A DNA stretch of 64,000 bases from UBA4459 sp963776205. GTDB lineage: Bacteria > Bacteroidota > Bacteroidia > Bacteroidales > F082. The DNA lies in the NCBI GenBank assembly GCA_963776205.1, contig CAVZLR010000004.1:248001-312000 (forward strand). Direction: 5' to 3'. The notes under the pieces were generated by a model. That model saw only the letters and a program-made list of their open reading frames with translations. It was not told the DNA's origin and made no database searches. Both the position numbers and the translations under genes were made by a program. This document shows, in pieces, positions 52,078-60,712 of the stretch. The stretch's first letter is position 1. The number at the start of each line of letters is the position of its first letter.

Positions 52078-53295
52078 TTAGGCCCTTAAGGCTTTTGTTA
52101 ATTTTAATGTAAACGATTTATAAATTGGGAATAGCGCTATAAACAAAGTGATGAAGAATACTATTATTGCCTGTGTATAAAAAACCTCTGGTTGCATTGA
52201 AAAATACATATAAGGTTCAATGCCCATATCTATCATTGTCTGCCCTGCGCTTCCTGTCAATGGCACTGGATTTTTGAAAAAATAATAGACGAGCGGGATG
52301 CTAACAGCAATTCCAGCAACAGCACCTAGCACACCCATATACATTGTTTCTAAAAATAAAATGGACCCCAATCGAAAACGCTGCATGCCGATGGCAATCA
52401 TTACCCCGAGTTCCCGGCTTCGTTCTGATATCATCATCAGGATGGTGCCGAATATGCCAAAAGTGATGATCATATAAAGTATCCCCTTCATAACTACACC
52501 ACCTGCACGGTCGCCTTCAATCATCGATACCAATTCTGGTTGTAGTTCAGCCCACGACATTACCGTATAAGGTGATTTGATCTCTTTCTTAAGACTGCGT
52601 AATGCTTCTGGCAGATGATAATGATCTTCGACCATCAATACCAGGGAAGTTAATCTGTTGGGAGCAGAAAAGAAGTCCTGGCAGGTTTTTAACTCCATAT
52701 AAACAAATTGCTTATTCAATTCGGGTGAAGGGAATTTCAGTATGCCTTTCACGGGATATAATCCGGCTGCCATCACACCATGATAGCCTTGCCCGTACAG
52801 TACCAGGGTATCCCCAATGCCAATGTTTAAATATTTTGCCAGGTCGACAGCGACCAATACCCCATTGTCATTGTCTTTGAGGTATTCTCCTTCATAAACC
52901 CATTTTTCAAGATTTGTAACTTCATTTTCCATGTCAGGGTTTACGCCAATAATTATAGCTCCTTTTGTGATTTCGTTTGATGAAGTGAGTGTAAAATACT
53001 CAAGACGTGGCGTATAGTGGGTTATTTCTTTTTCAGCTTCAATAATATTTTTGAGGTAATCCCTCATTTCAAAAGTATTGTTGATGGTTTTATTTTCATG
53101 ATATTCTTCAGTGAATACCTGCATATACCCTGAATAAAATTTAACCACATTATCGATCATCGATTCATATGATCCAAATTGCATGGATGTCATGAAGGCA
53201 GTGAAAATTACTCCGAAAAATACGGAACCACTTGTAATAATCGTGCGCCAGGGTTTTCGCCATAAATTTCGCCATGCCATGATGATGTTCTTCAT
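52078..53295 (-). CDS. FtsX-type ABC permease 2
   Basis: The 405-residue protein has TM1 (W-R-T-I-I-T-S-G-S-V-F-F-G-V-I-F), a periplasmic domain including D-L-A-K-Y-L-N-I-G-I-G-D-T-L-V-L-Y-G-Q-G-Y-H-G, and C-terminal helices with E-R-S-R-E-L-G-V-M-I-A-I-G-M. Q-G-Y-H-G, Y-S-G-Y and M-I-D-N-V are shared with the broken permease 3, so 2 and 3 are paralogues. Likely forms the inner-membrane part of the transporter with permease 1. Confidence 0.9.
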   Translation of the reverse strand: MKNIIMAWRNLWRKPWRTIITSGSVFFGVIFTAFMTSMQFGSYESMIDNVVKFYSGYMQVFTEEYHENKTINNTFEMRDYLKNIIEAEKEITHYTPRLEYFTLTSSNEITKGAIIIGVNPDMENEVTNLEKWVYEGEYLKDNDNGVLVAVDLAKYLNIGIGDTLVLYGQGYHGVMAAGLYPVKGILKFPSPELNKQFVYMELKTCQDFFSAPNRLTSLVLMVEDHYHLPEALRSLKKEIKSPYTVMSWAELQPELVSMIEGDRAGGVVMKGILYMIITFGIFGTILMMISERSRELGVMIAIGMQRFRLGSILFLETMYMGVLGAVAGIAVSIPLVYYFFKNPVPLTGSAGQTMIDMGIEPYMYFSMQPEVFYTQAIIVFFITLFIALFPIYKSFTLKLTKALRA

Positions 53296-53306
53296 CGTAT
53301 ATATTT

Positions 53307-54533
53307 TTAAGCCCTGAGGGCGTTTGCTGTATTCAATTTAGCTACATAATAAATCTGGTAGAAGGAGATTAATGCAAAAATTACAAAAACAGTTATTGCT
53401 GGTGTAATAAAAATTTCAGGTCCGGCACTGAATTTTAAAATAGGTTCAAAACCCATCGACTTGTAGGTTTCTGCCATCTGTCCTGTAACATAAATAGGAT
53501 TTTTGTATAAATACCAAACCAGTGGAAAACTTCCTGCAATACCAGATATTACACCTATAATCCCAATAAAAAATGATTCGATAATAATCATGATCATTAT
53601 TTTGGTTTTTTGAAAACCAATGGCGATCATAACACCCAATTCCCTTTTCCTTTCATGCATTAGCATGATAATGGTCGCAAGTACCCCAAAACCAATAATC
53701 ATAAACAGCAAAGCCTTAACCACACTGCTGCTGGCAGTTTTTCCTTCAATCGAGACTGAGAAGTTCAGGTTGCAATTCGTCCCAGGAATAAATTTTCAGG
53801 TTATTCATCCAGGTTTGTTTCCAAGCTCCTTAATTGCGGGTTTTACATCATCCGGAATTTCAACCATAAGAACATAAGAAGTAACTTCTATTCGGTAAGT
53901 TGAGAAATTCCTGACAAGTTTTAATATCCATATAAATAACTTGTTTACTCAGGTCGGGCAGTGGGAAGTCAAGTAAACCGGCAATTCTGTATATACCTGC
54001 AGCACTGATGCCATGGTATCCCTGCCCAATTAAAACCAGAGAATCATGAACCTTGATCTCAAGATTATCAGCCAGAACTTTTCCAATAAGTATATCTTTT
54101 GATCCTGCTTGAGATATAATTCGCCATCTCCCATCCATTTCGAGATGCCCGAAATGGCTTCTTCTTTTTCAGGAATAACTCCAAAGACCATAGCCGGGAT
54201 AACTGTTGGTTTCTGATCCTGCCAATGCAAATGTTTCGATTCTTTGAGTGGTTTGTGTGATCAGATTGCTATTCTCAATTGTTTGATTAATTGATCATCT
54301 GGTGAGAAACTGTTGTTGATGCTTCTCATATCTTTAAATTCACTTTCCTGGATTTGAATATAACCCGAATAAAACCGAACCATATTGTCAATCATATTTT
54401 CAAATGAACCTTGCTGAAGAGATGACATGAATACAGCGAAAAACACTCCAAAGAAAATGGAAGCTGCCGTAATCAATGTTCTTCGGCTATTACGCCAAAG
54501 GCTGCGCCATGCTATTTTTAGATAGTCATTCAT
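53307..54533 (-). pseudogene. FtsX-type ABC permease 3, broken by about six indels
   Basis: The N-terminus (M-N-D-Y-L-K-I-A-W-R-S-L-W-R-N, clean for 85 codons) and the C-terminus (from V-V-K-A-L-L-F-M to L-N-T-A-N-A-L-R-A) are intact and match permease 2. Between about 54283 and 53750, restoring the protein needs six frame changes, near 54280, 54198, 54120, 53888, 53810 and 53755, while the residues between still align (for example L-I-G-Q-G-Y-H-G and W-D-E-L-Q-P-E-L). No in-frame nonsense substitution is seen. It is either a recent pseudogene or a badly sequenced stretch. Confidence 0.85.
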
Positions 54534-54542
54534 TACTTATGC

Positions 54543-55316
54543 TTAATTAACCTTTTTCATATTCTGTTTACTAAAGAAACTGTCGTCAATTGGCTCATTG
54601 AATACTGAATTTGTGAAAAGTAATACTGTTTTTTCACCCTCTTTATCAGCAGGTATTATTTCCATTCGTGATGGAATTTCACGGTCACCAAATTTTTTGA
54701 TATCATAAGCATGTTGGGTATTCTGCAAGTAGCCATCCTCATCATAATATTCAGATTTCCATAAATCAAAACCATCTGTCGTGATCCAGGAGATGATTTT
54801 ACCCCAAACTACAGCCGCGTCTTCATGAGGTATCAGTTCTATTTTATAACACAGCTTTTCCCTGATCATTTCTTCACCGAGCAGGTGATGGTCATAGTCA
54901 ACTACAATGGAAGATTGTTTCACCAGGTCATCATTCGTAAAATCTGATCCCATCCAGGATTGCATCATCATCGAGGGCGGAATTTTGATCATCCGGGAAA
55001 TAGTGGGTACATAATTCCACATTTCCTGACCTACTTTTAAAAATACCTGTCCTTCTTCTTTGGCCGGTGCTGTGATGTAAATCATAAAATAATCATCGCC
55101 TTTCGACCAGCTCTTCATAGAAATGGTACGTTCCCATTTTGGTCTTACAATGGTCATAGTCATTTCCCCCTTCATGGTTTCACCGCGATTTTTCTCGTCA
55201 GCAATTTTAATAATATCCAGGGCAGTCAGTTCCTGCGATTGGACGCTTAGTCCTGTTATCATTAAGCTAACAATGAATAGCAGACAAGTGGCTTTTTTAC
55301 GCATTCTCATTTTCAT
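54543..55316 (-). CDS. LolA-like outer-membrane lipoprotein-sorting protein
   Basis: The 257-residue protein has a signal peptide (to about S-V-Q-S-Q). It contains G-E-M-T-M-T-I-V-R-P-K-W-E-R and D-Y-F-M-I-Y-I-T-A-P-A-K-E-E-G-Q-V-F-L-K. The MW-x-Y-x-P motif (M-W-N-Y-V-P-T-I-S-R-M-I-K-I-P-P) and S-W-M-G-S-D-F-T-N-D-D are diagnostic of the 'outer membrane lipoprotein-sorting protein' family, a LolA-like fold that carries lipids or lipoproteins across the periplasm. It lies between the tetR gene (11 bp) and the first FtsX permease (9 bp). Confidence 0.87.
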   Translation of the reverse strand: MKMRMRKKATCLLFIVSLMITGLSVQSQELTALDIIKIADEKNRGETMKGEMTMTIVRPKWERTISMKSWSKGDDYFMIYITAPAKEEGQVFLKVGQEMWNYVPTISRMIKIPPSMMMQSWMGSDFTNDDLVKQSSIVVDYDHHLLGEEMIREKLCYKIELIPHEDAAVVWGKIISWITTDGFDLWKSEYYDEDGYLQNTQHAYDIKKFGDREIPSRMEIIPADKEGEKTVLLFTNSVFNEPIDDSFFSKQNMKKVN

Positions 55317-55327
55317 CTATTTAAACA

Positions 55328-55900
55328 TTAAACAAATTTTTCTTTTACAAGTTCTACTACCTCATCAAGGGGGTATGCATCAGGATTAAAAGCATAGTTA
55401 AAACCTATACCATCCAATAAAGCGCCTACCATTATTGCTTCTAACTTTGGATTCTTTGAACCCTTTTTTTTAAAATATTCCACAAAAATTTTAATAAATG
55501 GTGCTGCCACTTCGTTTAATTTGTCGCCGAAAAGTTTGATAACAGAAGGTTGCATCATCAATGAGAAGTACAATCGATAGAAAGTAATCTTCTCTTTCAT
55601 TATGCGGAAACTCTCATCAATTAAGAATATAAACTCTTCCTTTGTTAAAATACCATCATTGTTAGGATCAATTAGTGGAAGCATTTCTTCAATACCTTCC
55701 ATCATGATATGGATCAATAGATCTTCTTTGCTTATGAAGTAATTATACATCAGTCCTTTTGAAACTCCTGCTTTTTTCGCCAGCATGCTAATTGATGTGC
55801 TCTCATACCCATGCTCTGCAAATACTTCCAGAGCAGTATCCATGATGGCTTTTTTACGATCTTTTCTAATTTGTTCTATTTGTTCTGGAGTTCGCGGCAT
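55328..55900 (-). CDS. TetR/AcrR-family regulator with EF-hand-like loop
   Basis: The 190-residue protein has the TetR helix-turn-helix near residues 20-60 (A-L-E-V-F-A-E-H-G-Y-E-S-T-S-I, A-G-V-S-K-G-L-M-Y-N-Y-F). After the first ligand-domain helix, residues 78-89 read D-P-N-N-D-G-I-L-T-K-E-E, a canonical EF-hand calcium loop (D1, N3, D5, G6, L8, T9, E12). Calcium sensing is inference. It is first in the transport operon and has a likely operator immediately upstream, suggesting autorepression. Confidence 0.9.
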   Translation of the reverse strand: MPRTPEQIEQIRKDRKKAIMDTALEVFAEHGYESTSISMLAKKAGVSKGLMYNYFISKEDLLIHIMMEGIEEMLPLIDPNNDGILTKEEFIFLIDESFRIMKEKITFYRLYFSLMMQPSVIKLFGDKLNEVAAPFIKIFVEYFKKKGSKNPKLEAIMVGALLDGIGFNYAFNPDAYPLDEVVELVKEKFV

Positions 55901-55911
55901 GATTTTATGAC

Positions 55912-55925
55912 TGAACGGTCGGTCA
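55912..55925. promoter_or_regulatory. Candidate TetR operator TGAACGGTCGGTCA
   Basis: The reverse complement is TGACCGACCGTTCA; ten of 14 positions are palindromic, and TGACCGACC-type sites are common for TetR regulators. It sits 11 bp upstream of the tetR ATG, on the shared side of the divergent idi gene. Confidence 0.5.
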
Positions 55926-56003
55926 AAAGTAAGTATAAAAAATTATTTGTCAAGTTTTTTAATAAAAAAATGTATTATTTAGATTCATTTTAATTGAAAT
56001 ACG

Positions 56004-56011
56004 TATTTTTG
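56004..56011 (+). promoter_or_regulatory. Candidate -7 box for idi
   Basis: TATTTTTG (TAnnTTTG), 22 bp upstream of the idi ATG. No -33 box at the right distance. Confidence 0.35.
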
Positions 56012-56033
56012 TTAGTGAAAAAACAGAGATTCC

Positions 56034-56564
56034 ATGCCAGTAGAATATGTGCTATTAGTTAATAAAAATGATCAGCCTTTGGGAACAATGGAAAAAATTA
56101 CCGCTCACGAAAAAGGAGAACTTCACAGGGCGTTTTCAGTGTTTGTTTTTAACAATAAAGGAGAGTTATTGTTACAGAAAAGAGCTTCAGATAAGTATCA
56201 TTCTGGGGGCTTATGGACGAATACTGTATGCAGCCATCCCAAAGCAGGAGAAGATGTAGCCGCCTCAGCCAAACGTCGGATGATGGAAGAAATGGGTTTT
56301 GAATGTGATATTTCAAAGGCTTTCACTTTCATTTATAAGTCAAATGTAGGCGATGGATTGACGGAACATGAATTTGATCATGTTTTTTTTGGCTATTCAG
56401 ATACCCATCCTGATCCAAATCCTGAAGAAGTTGAGGATTGGAAGTATGTAGGAATGGACTGGCTCAATAAAGATGTAAAAGAGAATGCTGATGATTATAC
56501 TGTTTGGTTCAAGATTGCATTAAAAGAGGTGAACCATCATTTCGAGAATAGGAAGATTGCTTAA
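56034..56564 (+). CDS. idi: Isopentenyl-diphosphate delta-isomerase (type 1)
   Basis: Idi interconverts IPP and DMAPP, the isoprenoid building blocks. The 176-residue Nudix-fold protein has H-R-A-F-S-V-F-V-F, W-T-N-T-V-C-S-H-P (catalytic Cys), R-R-M-M-E-E-M-G-F (Nudix-type helix) and E-H-E-F-D-H-V-F-F-G (catalytic Glu). All key residues are present. It diverges from the tetR operon. Its stop overlaps the MscS gene by 4 bp. Confidence 0.95.
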   Translation: MPVEYVLLVNKNDQPLGTMEKITAHEKGELHRAFSVFVFNNKGELLLQKRASDKYHSGGLWTNTVCSHPKAGEDVAASAKRRMMEEMGFECDISKAFTFIYKSNVGDGLTEHEFDHVFFGYSDTHPDPNPEEVEDWKYVGMDWLNKDVKENADDYTVWFKIALKEVNHHFENRKIA

Positions 56565-57832
56565 TTTATTTTCCCCACTTTTTCAAGAGCATTGCTACTT
56601 GGTAACTGGAATACCCGGAGATCGAATTCAGGAATTACTGCCAGCACATGATCAAAAATATCAGCCTGAATATTTTCAAAATTTGCCCATTCCGTTGTTT
56701 TCGTAAAAACATAAATTTCAATTGGAATTCCTTTGTCAGTAGGTTGCAACTGCCTTACAAGGAAAGTCATGTCATCATGAATATCTGTTCTGTCGTGTAG
56801 ATAAGCTTTAAGATAAGCCCTGAAAACACCAATATTGGTTTGGCGCTTTCCATTAACTTTGATTAATGGGTCGGCACCGGTTTTTTTATTGTATACTTTA
56901 ATCTCCTTTTCTGTATTCTCAATATACTCTTTCAGTATGCTGACCCTTTTAAACTTTTCAAGCATTTCCGGTGTGCAAAATATTATGCTATCCATATCAA
57001 TATTTATGGACCGTTTTATGCGCCGCCCACCTGATTCTTCCATGCCCCGCCAATTTTGAAACGAATCACTGATTAGAGCGTAAGTTGGTATCGTTACAAT
57101 GGTTTTGTCCCAATTCTGAACTTTAACAGTAGTCAGGTTGATTTCCAAGACTGTTCCGTCAGCACCGAATTTGGGCATAGTTATCCAATCGCCAATAGAC
57201 AGCATTTTGTTGAATATTAATTGCATACCGCCAACGAAACCAAGTATAGGATCTTTGAATATAAGCATCAAGACAGCTGAGATGGTTCCGAGGCTAATTA
57301 CCAATGACGACAGGTTTTGATCAAGAAAGTTTCCAATAATTACCAATAATCCTATAACATAGATTATAATTTTAATGATTTGAACCAAACCCTTGATCGG
57401 ATTGTCCTTTGCAAATTCATATCGTTCATAAAAATCGTTCAGTGTAGATAACAAGCTGTCAATGATCAGGATGGCTATAACTACAAAGAAGATTTCAAGA
57501 ATATTAATGATGGTGCTTACAAAGCCAGGAAATATTGCCAATGCCGATTCAGAAAAGTAATAAAGAATCAGTGCTGGAACAAGGTAGGACACCTTCTTAA
57601 AGAAATGATGCTTAACAAGCAGATCATCAAATTGGTTTTTTGATTTCCTGAGGATGGGAAGTAATATTTTTCTTACAATCCTCCAGGTGATTACATAAGC
57701 GAAAAAGGAAAATAAAATTAAAAACGCAAAAACAGTGAACTGGCTGATATTGTTAGCTAGATGTTCTGATAATCCAGTGTTTAGTAATATCCCTTTTAAA
57801 AATTCAATACTTAGCTCAATTAAGCTGATCAT
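56561..57832 (-). CDS. MscS-family mechanosensitive channel
   Basis: The 423-residue protein has four or five transmembrane helices in the first ~190 residues, with a pore-type helix and S-L-G-T-I-S-A-V-L-M-L-I-F-K-D-P-I-L-G-F-V-G-G-M-Q. The beta domain follows (I-G-D-W-I-T-M-P-K-F-G-A-D-G-T-V-L-E-I) with I-P-T-Y-A-L-I-S-D-S-F-Q-N-W-R-G-M. This is the larger MscS/MscM-like type of Bacteroidota, involved in osmotic relief. Confidence 0.92.
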   Translation of the reverse strand: MISLIELSIEFLKGILLNTGLSEHLANNISQFTVFAFLILFSFFAYVITWRIVRKILLPILRKSKNQFDDLLVKHHFFKKVSYLVPALILYYFSESALAIFPGFVSTIINILEIFFVVIAILIIDSLLSTLNDFYERYEFAKDNPIKGLVQIIKIIIYVIGLLVIIGNFLDQNLSSLVISLGTISAVLMLIFKDPILGFVGGMQLIFNKMLSIGDWITMPKFGADGTVLEINLTTVKVQNWDKTIVTIPTYALISDSFQNWRGMEESGGRRIKRSINIDMDSIIFCTPEMLEKFKRVSILKEYIENTEKEIKVYNKKTGADPLIKVNGKRQTNIGVFRAYLKAYLHDRTDIHDDMTFLVRQLQPTDKGIPIEIYVFTKTTEWANFENIQADIFDHVLAVIPEFDLRVFQLPSSNALEKVGKIN

Positions 57833-57884
57833 GATTTAGCAGAAATTTGAAATGAATTACTTGGTCGAAAAAACGTTAATAGGA

Positions 57885-58589
57885 CTAAGATTTATCCATT
57901 GCTTCCAAATATTTTTCCCGAATAAAAATCAATTTACCCTGGCAGAACTCTTTGTCGTAGATGCGAACAAAATCCATCAGCCCGGTTTCGGTATAAATGC
58001 TAGTCTGAGCTGCATCGTAATGTTTGTCTTCCACGTTATACCTGATATCCATCGTGATCCTTTTAAACTTATTCCAGCGCATTTGTAAGGGAATGCTCAG
58101 GTAGGAGAATTTACTTTCGTCCATATCTGCATAAATGCCATCCAGCACTTCTTTCAGTTTAAAAAACTTTCGAACTTTAATCAGTGCAATATAAGGTGCA
58201 ATCTTTTTTTTCTTCTTAAATTCAATACCGCATTTTTCGAATTGGCGGATAACATCACCAAACATATGGTAGGGGAGATGTTTGAAGCGGACGAAATTAA
58301 CATCTTTATTCTGAAGGTGAAGAGTTCCTGGGGCAGCGTCAAATTTCATTGACAATTCTTTTTTTACGGATTGTATGCATCTGATAATTCGCTCATCGTT
58401 ATACATGAGTCTTGTAACTGCAAAAATGGAGTCTGGCTCCAGTTTATCGGGTACTGTTAATCCATGATATCCGGGAAACGGAAGTTGTGATTCAAGAAGC
58501 ATAACGCTTGTAAAAGTCTCACTTTCAACAGATGATAATATTTCTTCTTTTGTAACTGTACCAACAGTTTGGAAAATTCTTTGACTCAT
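57885..58589 (-). CDS. Conserved-looking hypothetical protein (234 aa)
   Basis: I do not recognise the family. There is no signal peptide or membrane helix. The middle contains a lysine-rich stretch, F-K-K-K-K-K-I-A-P-Y-I-A-L-I-K-V-R-K-F-F, and the C-terminal part alternates strands and helices (F-S-Y-L-S-I-P-L-Q-M-R-W-N-K-F-K). N-F-V-R-F-K-H-L-P-Y-H-M-F-G-D-V may be a conserved core. It stands in the same direction as MscS and TPMT but with 50-60 bp gaps, so co-transcription is possible. A cytoplasmic nucleic-acid or regulatory role would fit the charge, but that is guesswork. Confidence 0.7.
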   Translation of the reverse strand: MSQRIFQTVGTVTKEEILSSVESETFTSVMLLESQLPFPGYHGLTVPDKLEPDSIFAVTRLMYNDERIIRCIQSVKKELSMKFDAAPGTLHLQNKDVNFVRFKHLPYHMFGDVIRQFEKCGIEFKKKKKIAPYIALIKVRKFFKLKEVLDGIYADMDESKFSYLSIPLQMRWNKFKRITMDIRYNVEDKHYDAAQTSIYTETGLMDFVRIYDKEFCQGKLIFIREKYLEAMDKS

Positions 58590-58647
58590 ATTATTTCGAT
58601 GTTTTTAATGGTTCGTTTCACTGCTAAAATAGAAACATTTTTGCAAT

Positions 58648-59250
58648 TCAGGAATAATTCTTTTGCAGGATTATAAATAATTCGCGACCGTGGCGAGGTT
58701 TTATTGAATTATGGGCTATTTCCATGGTTTTTATATTAAATAATGATCTAAATAGCTTTTTGTATTCTTGTTTTGTGCCTCCAAAAGGTGGTCCGTTAAA
58801 TTCAAATTCATGTCCAAAGAGTAATCCAATAAGTTTACCTCCCGGCTTTAGCAATGAAAACATTTTCTCGGCATATTCAATTCTTTTTTCTCTTGGAATG
58901 GAACTGAAAAAAGTCTGTTCGATAATCAACTCATATTGGCCAAAATGTTCAAAAAAGTTATCATTAATGAGATTGTTATCCGGAAACTCAGGGCATCGGC
59001 TCTTAAAGTTCTTAATACTCTCATATGAAAAATCTAATATGAAAGTTTTATCAAACCCGTTTTCAAAAAGGTATTCAGCTTCATAAGCATTTCCTGCTCC
59101 TGGAATCAATATTTTAATCGATTTGTCTGTTAACTGATCAAAATAAACTTTAAGTGGAGAAGAAATATACCCAATGTCCCAAGTTGTTTGACCTGATTTG
59201 TATAACTGATCCCAATAACCTGACGATAAACTACTCATGGTTTCAATCAA
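58648..59250 (-). CDS. Thiopurine methyltransferase-like SAM methyltransferase
   Basis: The 200-residue protein has W-D-Q-L-Y-K-S-G-Q-T-T-W-D-I-G, the TPMT-family opening. The SAM site is I-L-I-P-G-A-G-N-A-Y-E-A-E-Y-L, with I-L-D-F-S-Y-E-S-I acidic loop; E-Q-T-F-F-S-S-I-P matches the TPMT 'xQTFFCA' motif. The substrate could be a thiol, thiopurine-like compound, tellurite/selenite derivative or a metabolite. The true start may be M1 or M5. It lies 7 bp after the C1B peptidase gene. Confidence 0.85.
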   Translation of the reverse strand: MIETMSSLSSGYWDQLYKSGQTTWDIGYISSPLKVYFDQLTDKSIKILIPGAGNAYEAEYLFENGFDKTFILDFSYESIKNFKSRCPEFPDNNLINDNFFEHFGQYELIIEQTFFSSIPREKRIEYAEKMFSLLKPGGKLIGLLFGHEFEFNGPPFGGTKQEYKKLFRSLFNIKTMEIAHNSIKPRHGRELFIILQKNYS

Positions 59251-59257
59251 ATGCCTT

Positions 59258-60652
59258 TTACTCCTCAGGTGCGAATACAGGATCCCATGGTGGTAATAAA
59301 GTGGCTTCCTGTTCCAGAACCTTCATCACATCGGCATCAATATACTTTTTGTTGATGATCAACCGGAACATATATTCATCAAACCATCCATTAGTCATGG
59401 TAAGAAATCCATTATGTCCCTGGTCTGCTCCCCAGCTATTTTCAAGCAACCATTTATCGATAGTGCCATCAGGCAATATATTAACGCCAACCAATGCCAT
59501 ACCATGTGTTGAGCCACTTTGGAACGTTTTCATACGCTCCTTTTTATTCATTTCAAAATCAACACCAAAAAGGTCTGTATAATTGTAATTGTTTAAATCG
59601 AGTGTCCCGTTTTTCCTGTCGAGTTGTTTGCCCACATCGCAGGAAAAATACATGGCTTCATTACCCTGAATCGATCTTTTGGCGAATTCTTTGATTTGTT
59701 CATTTGGTAAATTGATATACTTCCAGTTGGCACCTTCAACAATGTTCCGGTCAAATTCCACTTCATACAATTTGTTATATTCCCGCATTGGATCATTCAT
59801 GAACATTACATACTCATCCAGGTCAATTCCCACAAGTTCGTCGTAAAATTCCTTTGGGGTAAAAGTTTTAGGTTCACTAATATCGCCGTCTTTGGTTTTG
59901 TACTGCCAATCAAATGATTCGGGTGGTTCACCCAATGAAAGAACTAGTATCCGATATATTTCTTCAAGCATTTTCATTTTTGCTTCAATCTTATGACCTT
60001 CATGCATCTTCGACAGCGCAAGCATGCGCAATTCAAGTCCGTCCTCACGCAGTTTGGTACTGAGTAAACGGCGCATCATCGAGGTTTTTTCACTTTGATA
60101 AGTATCGGGCATGGCAGATTTGGGCACTACACCATATTTTTTAACAATGTCGGAAAACGTAGTCCATTGGCCGCCATCGCCAATTGGATTTTTAAACAGC
60201 CATTCCACTTTTTTGTCGTCCATGGGCAAATGTGCCGTGCTGATCGCAATTTCCATGAATAAATTTGCTTTTTCCAATTGGTCCCAGAAGAAATTATAGG
60301 TCTGAGAAAATTCAAATTCGTCCAAAGCATATTTCTCCTGAACCATGGGCCGTAAAGTATTGAGGCCTGTGTAAAGCCAGCAACGACCAGATGATTTTTG
60401 GTTGGTAACCGCTTTGGTTTTTACTACATCAGAAAACAGATGATTGATTTTGCCATCGTTTTCGCGGTTGTCAGCCAGTGTATTGATGTCGTTGTGGGTT
60501 ACAGCATTTATTAAAGCCGTGTTCTGTGGCGTTTTATCAAAACTATCTTTCAGCCGTTGAAGTGTTTCTTCGTTCAAGGTTCCCCTGGTTTCCTGCGAAA
60601 TTGCAGCGCTAACCATGATTAGAAGTATAAATATGGTAATTATTTTATGCAT
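59258..60652 (-). CDS. Exported bleomycin-hydrolase/aminopeptidase C-like cysteine peptidase (C1B)
   Basis: The 464-residue protein has a signal peptide (residues 1-20, ending A-I-S-Q) before the peptidase: T-N-Q-K-S-S-G-R-C-W (Gln85, catalytic Cys91), G-S-T-H-G-M-A-L-V-G (His383) and L-L-E-N-S-W-G (Asn405). All C1B motifs are kept. Most bacterial PepC enzymes are cytoplasmic; export to the periplasm or further is the unusual feature, although it is known in some Bacteroidota. Its length is normal. There is no T9SS domain, so it is probably periplasmic. Confidence 0.92.
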   Translation of the reverse strand: MHKIITIFILLIMVSAAISQETRGTLNEETLQRLKDSFDKTPQNTALINAVTHNDINTLADNRENDGKINHLFSDVVKTKAVTNQKSSGRCWLYTGLNTLRPMVQEKYALDEFEFSQTYNFFWDQLEKANLFMEIAISTAHLPMDDKKVEWLFKNPIGDGGQWTTFSDIVKKYGVVPKSAMPDTYQSEKTSMMRRLLSTKLREDGLELRMLALSKMHEGHKIEAKMKMLEEIYRILVLSLGEPPESFDWQYKTKDGDISEPKTFTPKEFYDELVGIDLDEYVMFMNDPMREYNKLYEVEFDRNIVEGANWKYINLPNEQIKEFAKRSIQGNEAMYFSCDVGKQLDRKNGTLDLNNYNYTDLFGVDFEMNKKERMKTFQSGSTHGMALVGVNILPDGTIDKWLLENSWGADQGHNGFLTMTNGWFDEYMFRLIINKKYIDADVMKVLEQEATLLPPWDPVFAPEE

Positions 60653-60712
60653 GTTAGAGTATTATTTATGTTTTAAAAATTAAAGAACCAAATGTAAGGA
60701 TCATTTTTTAAA

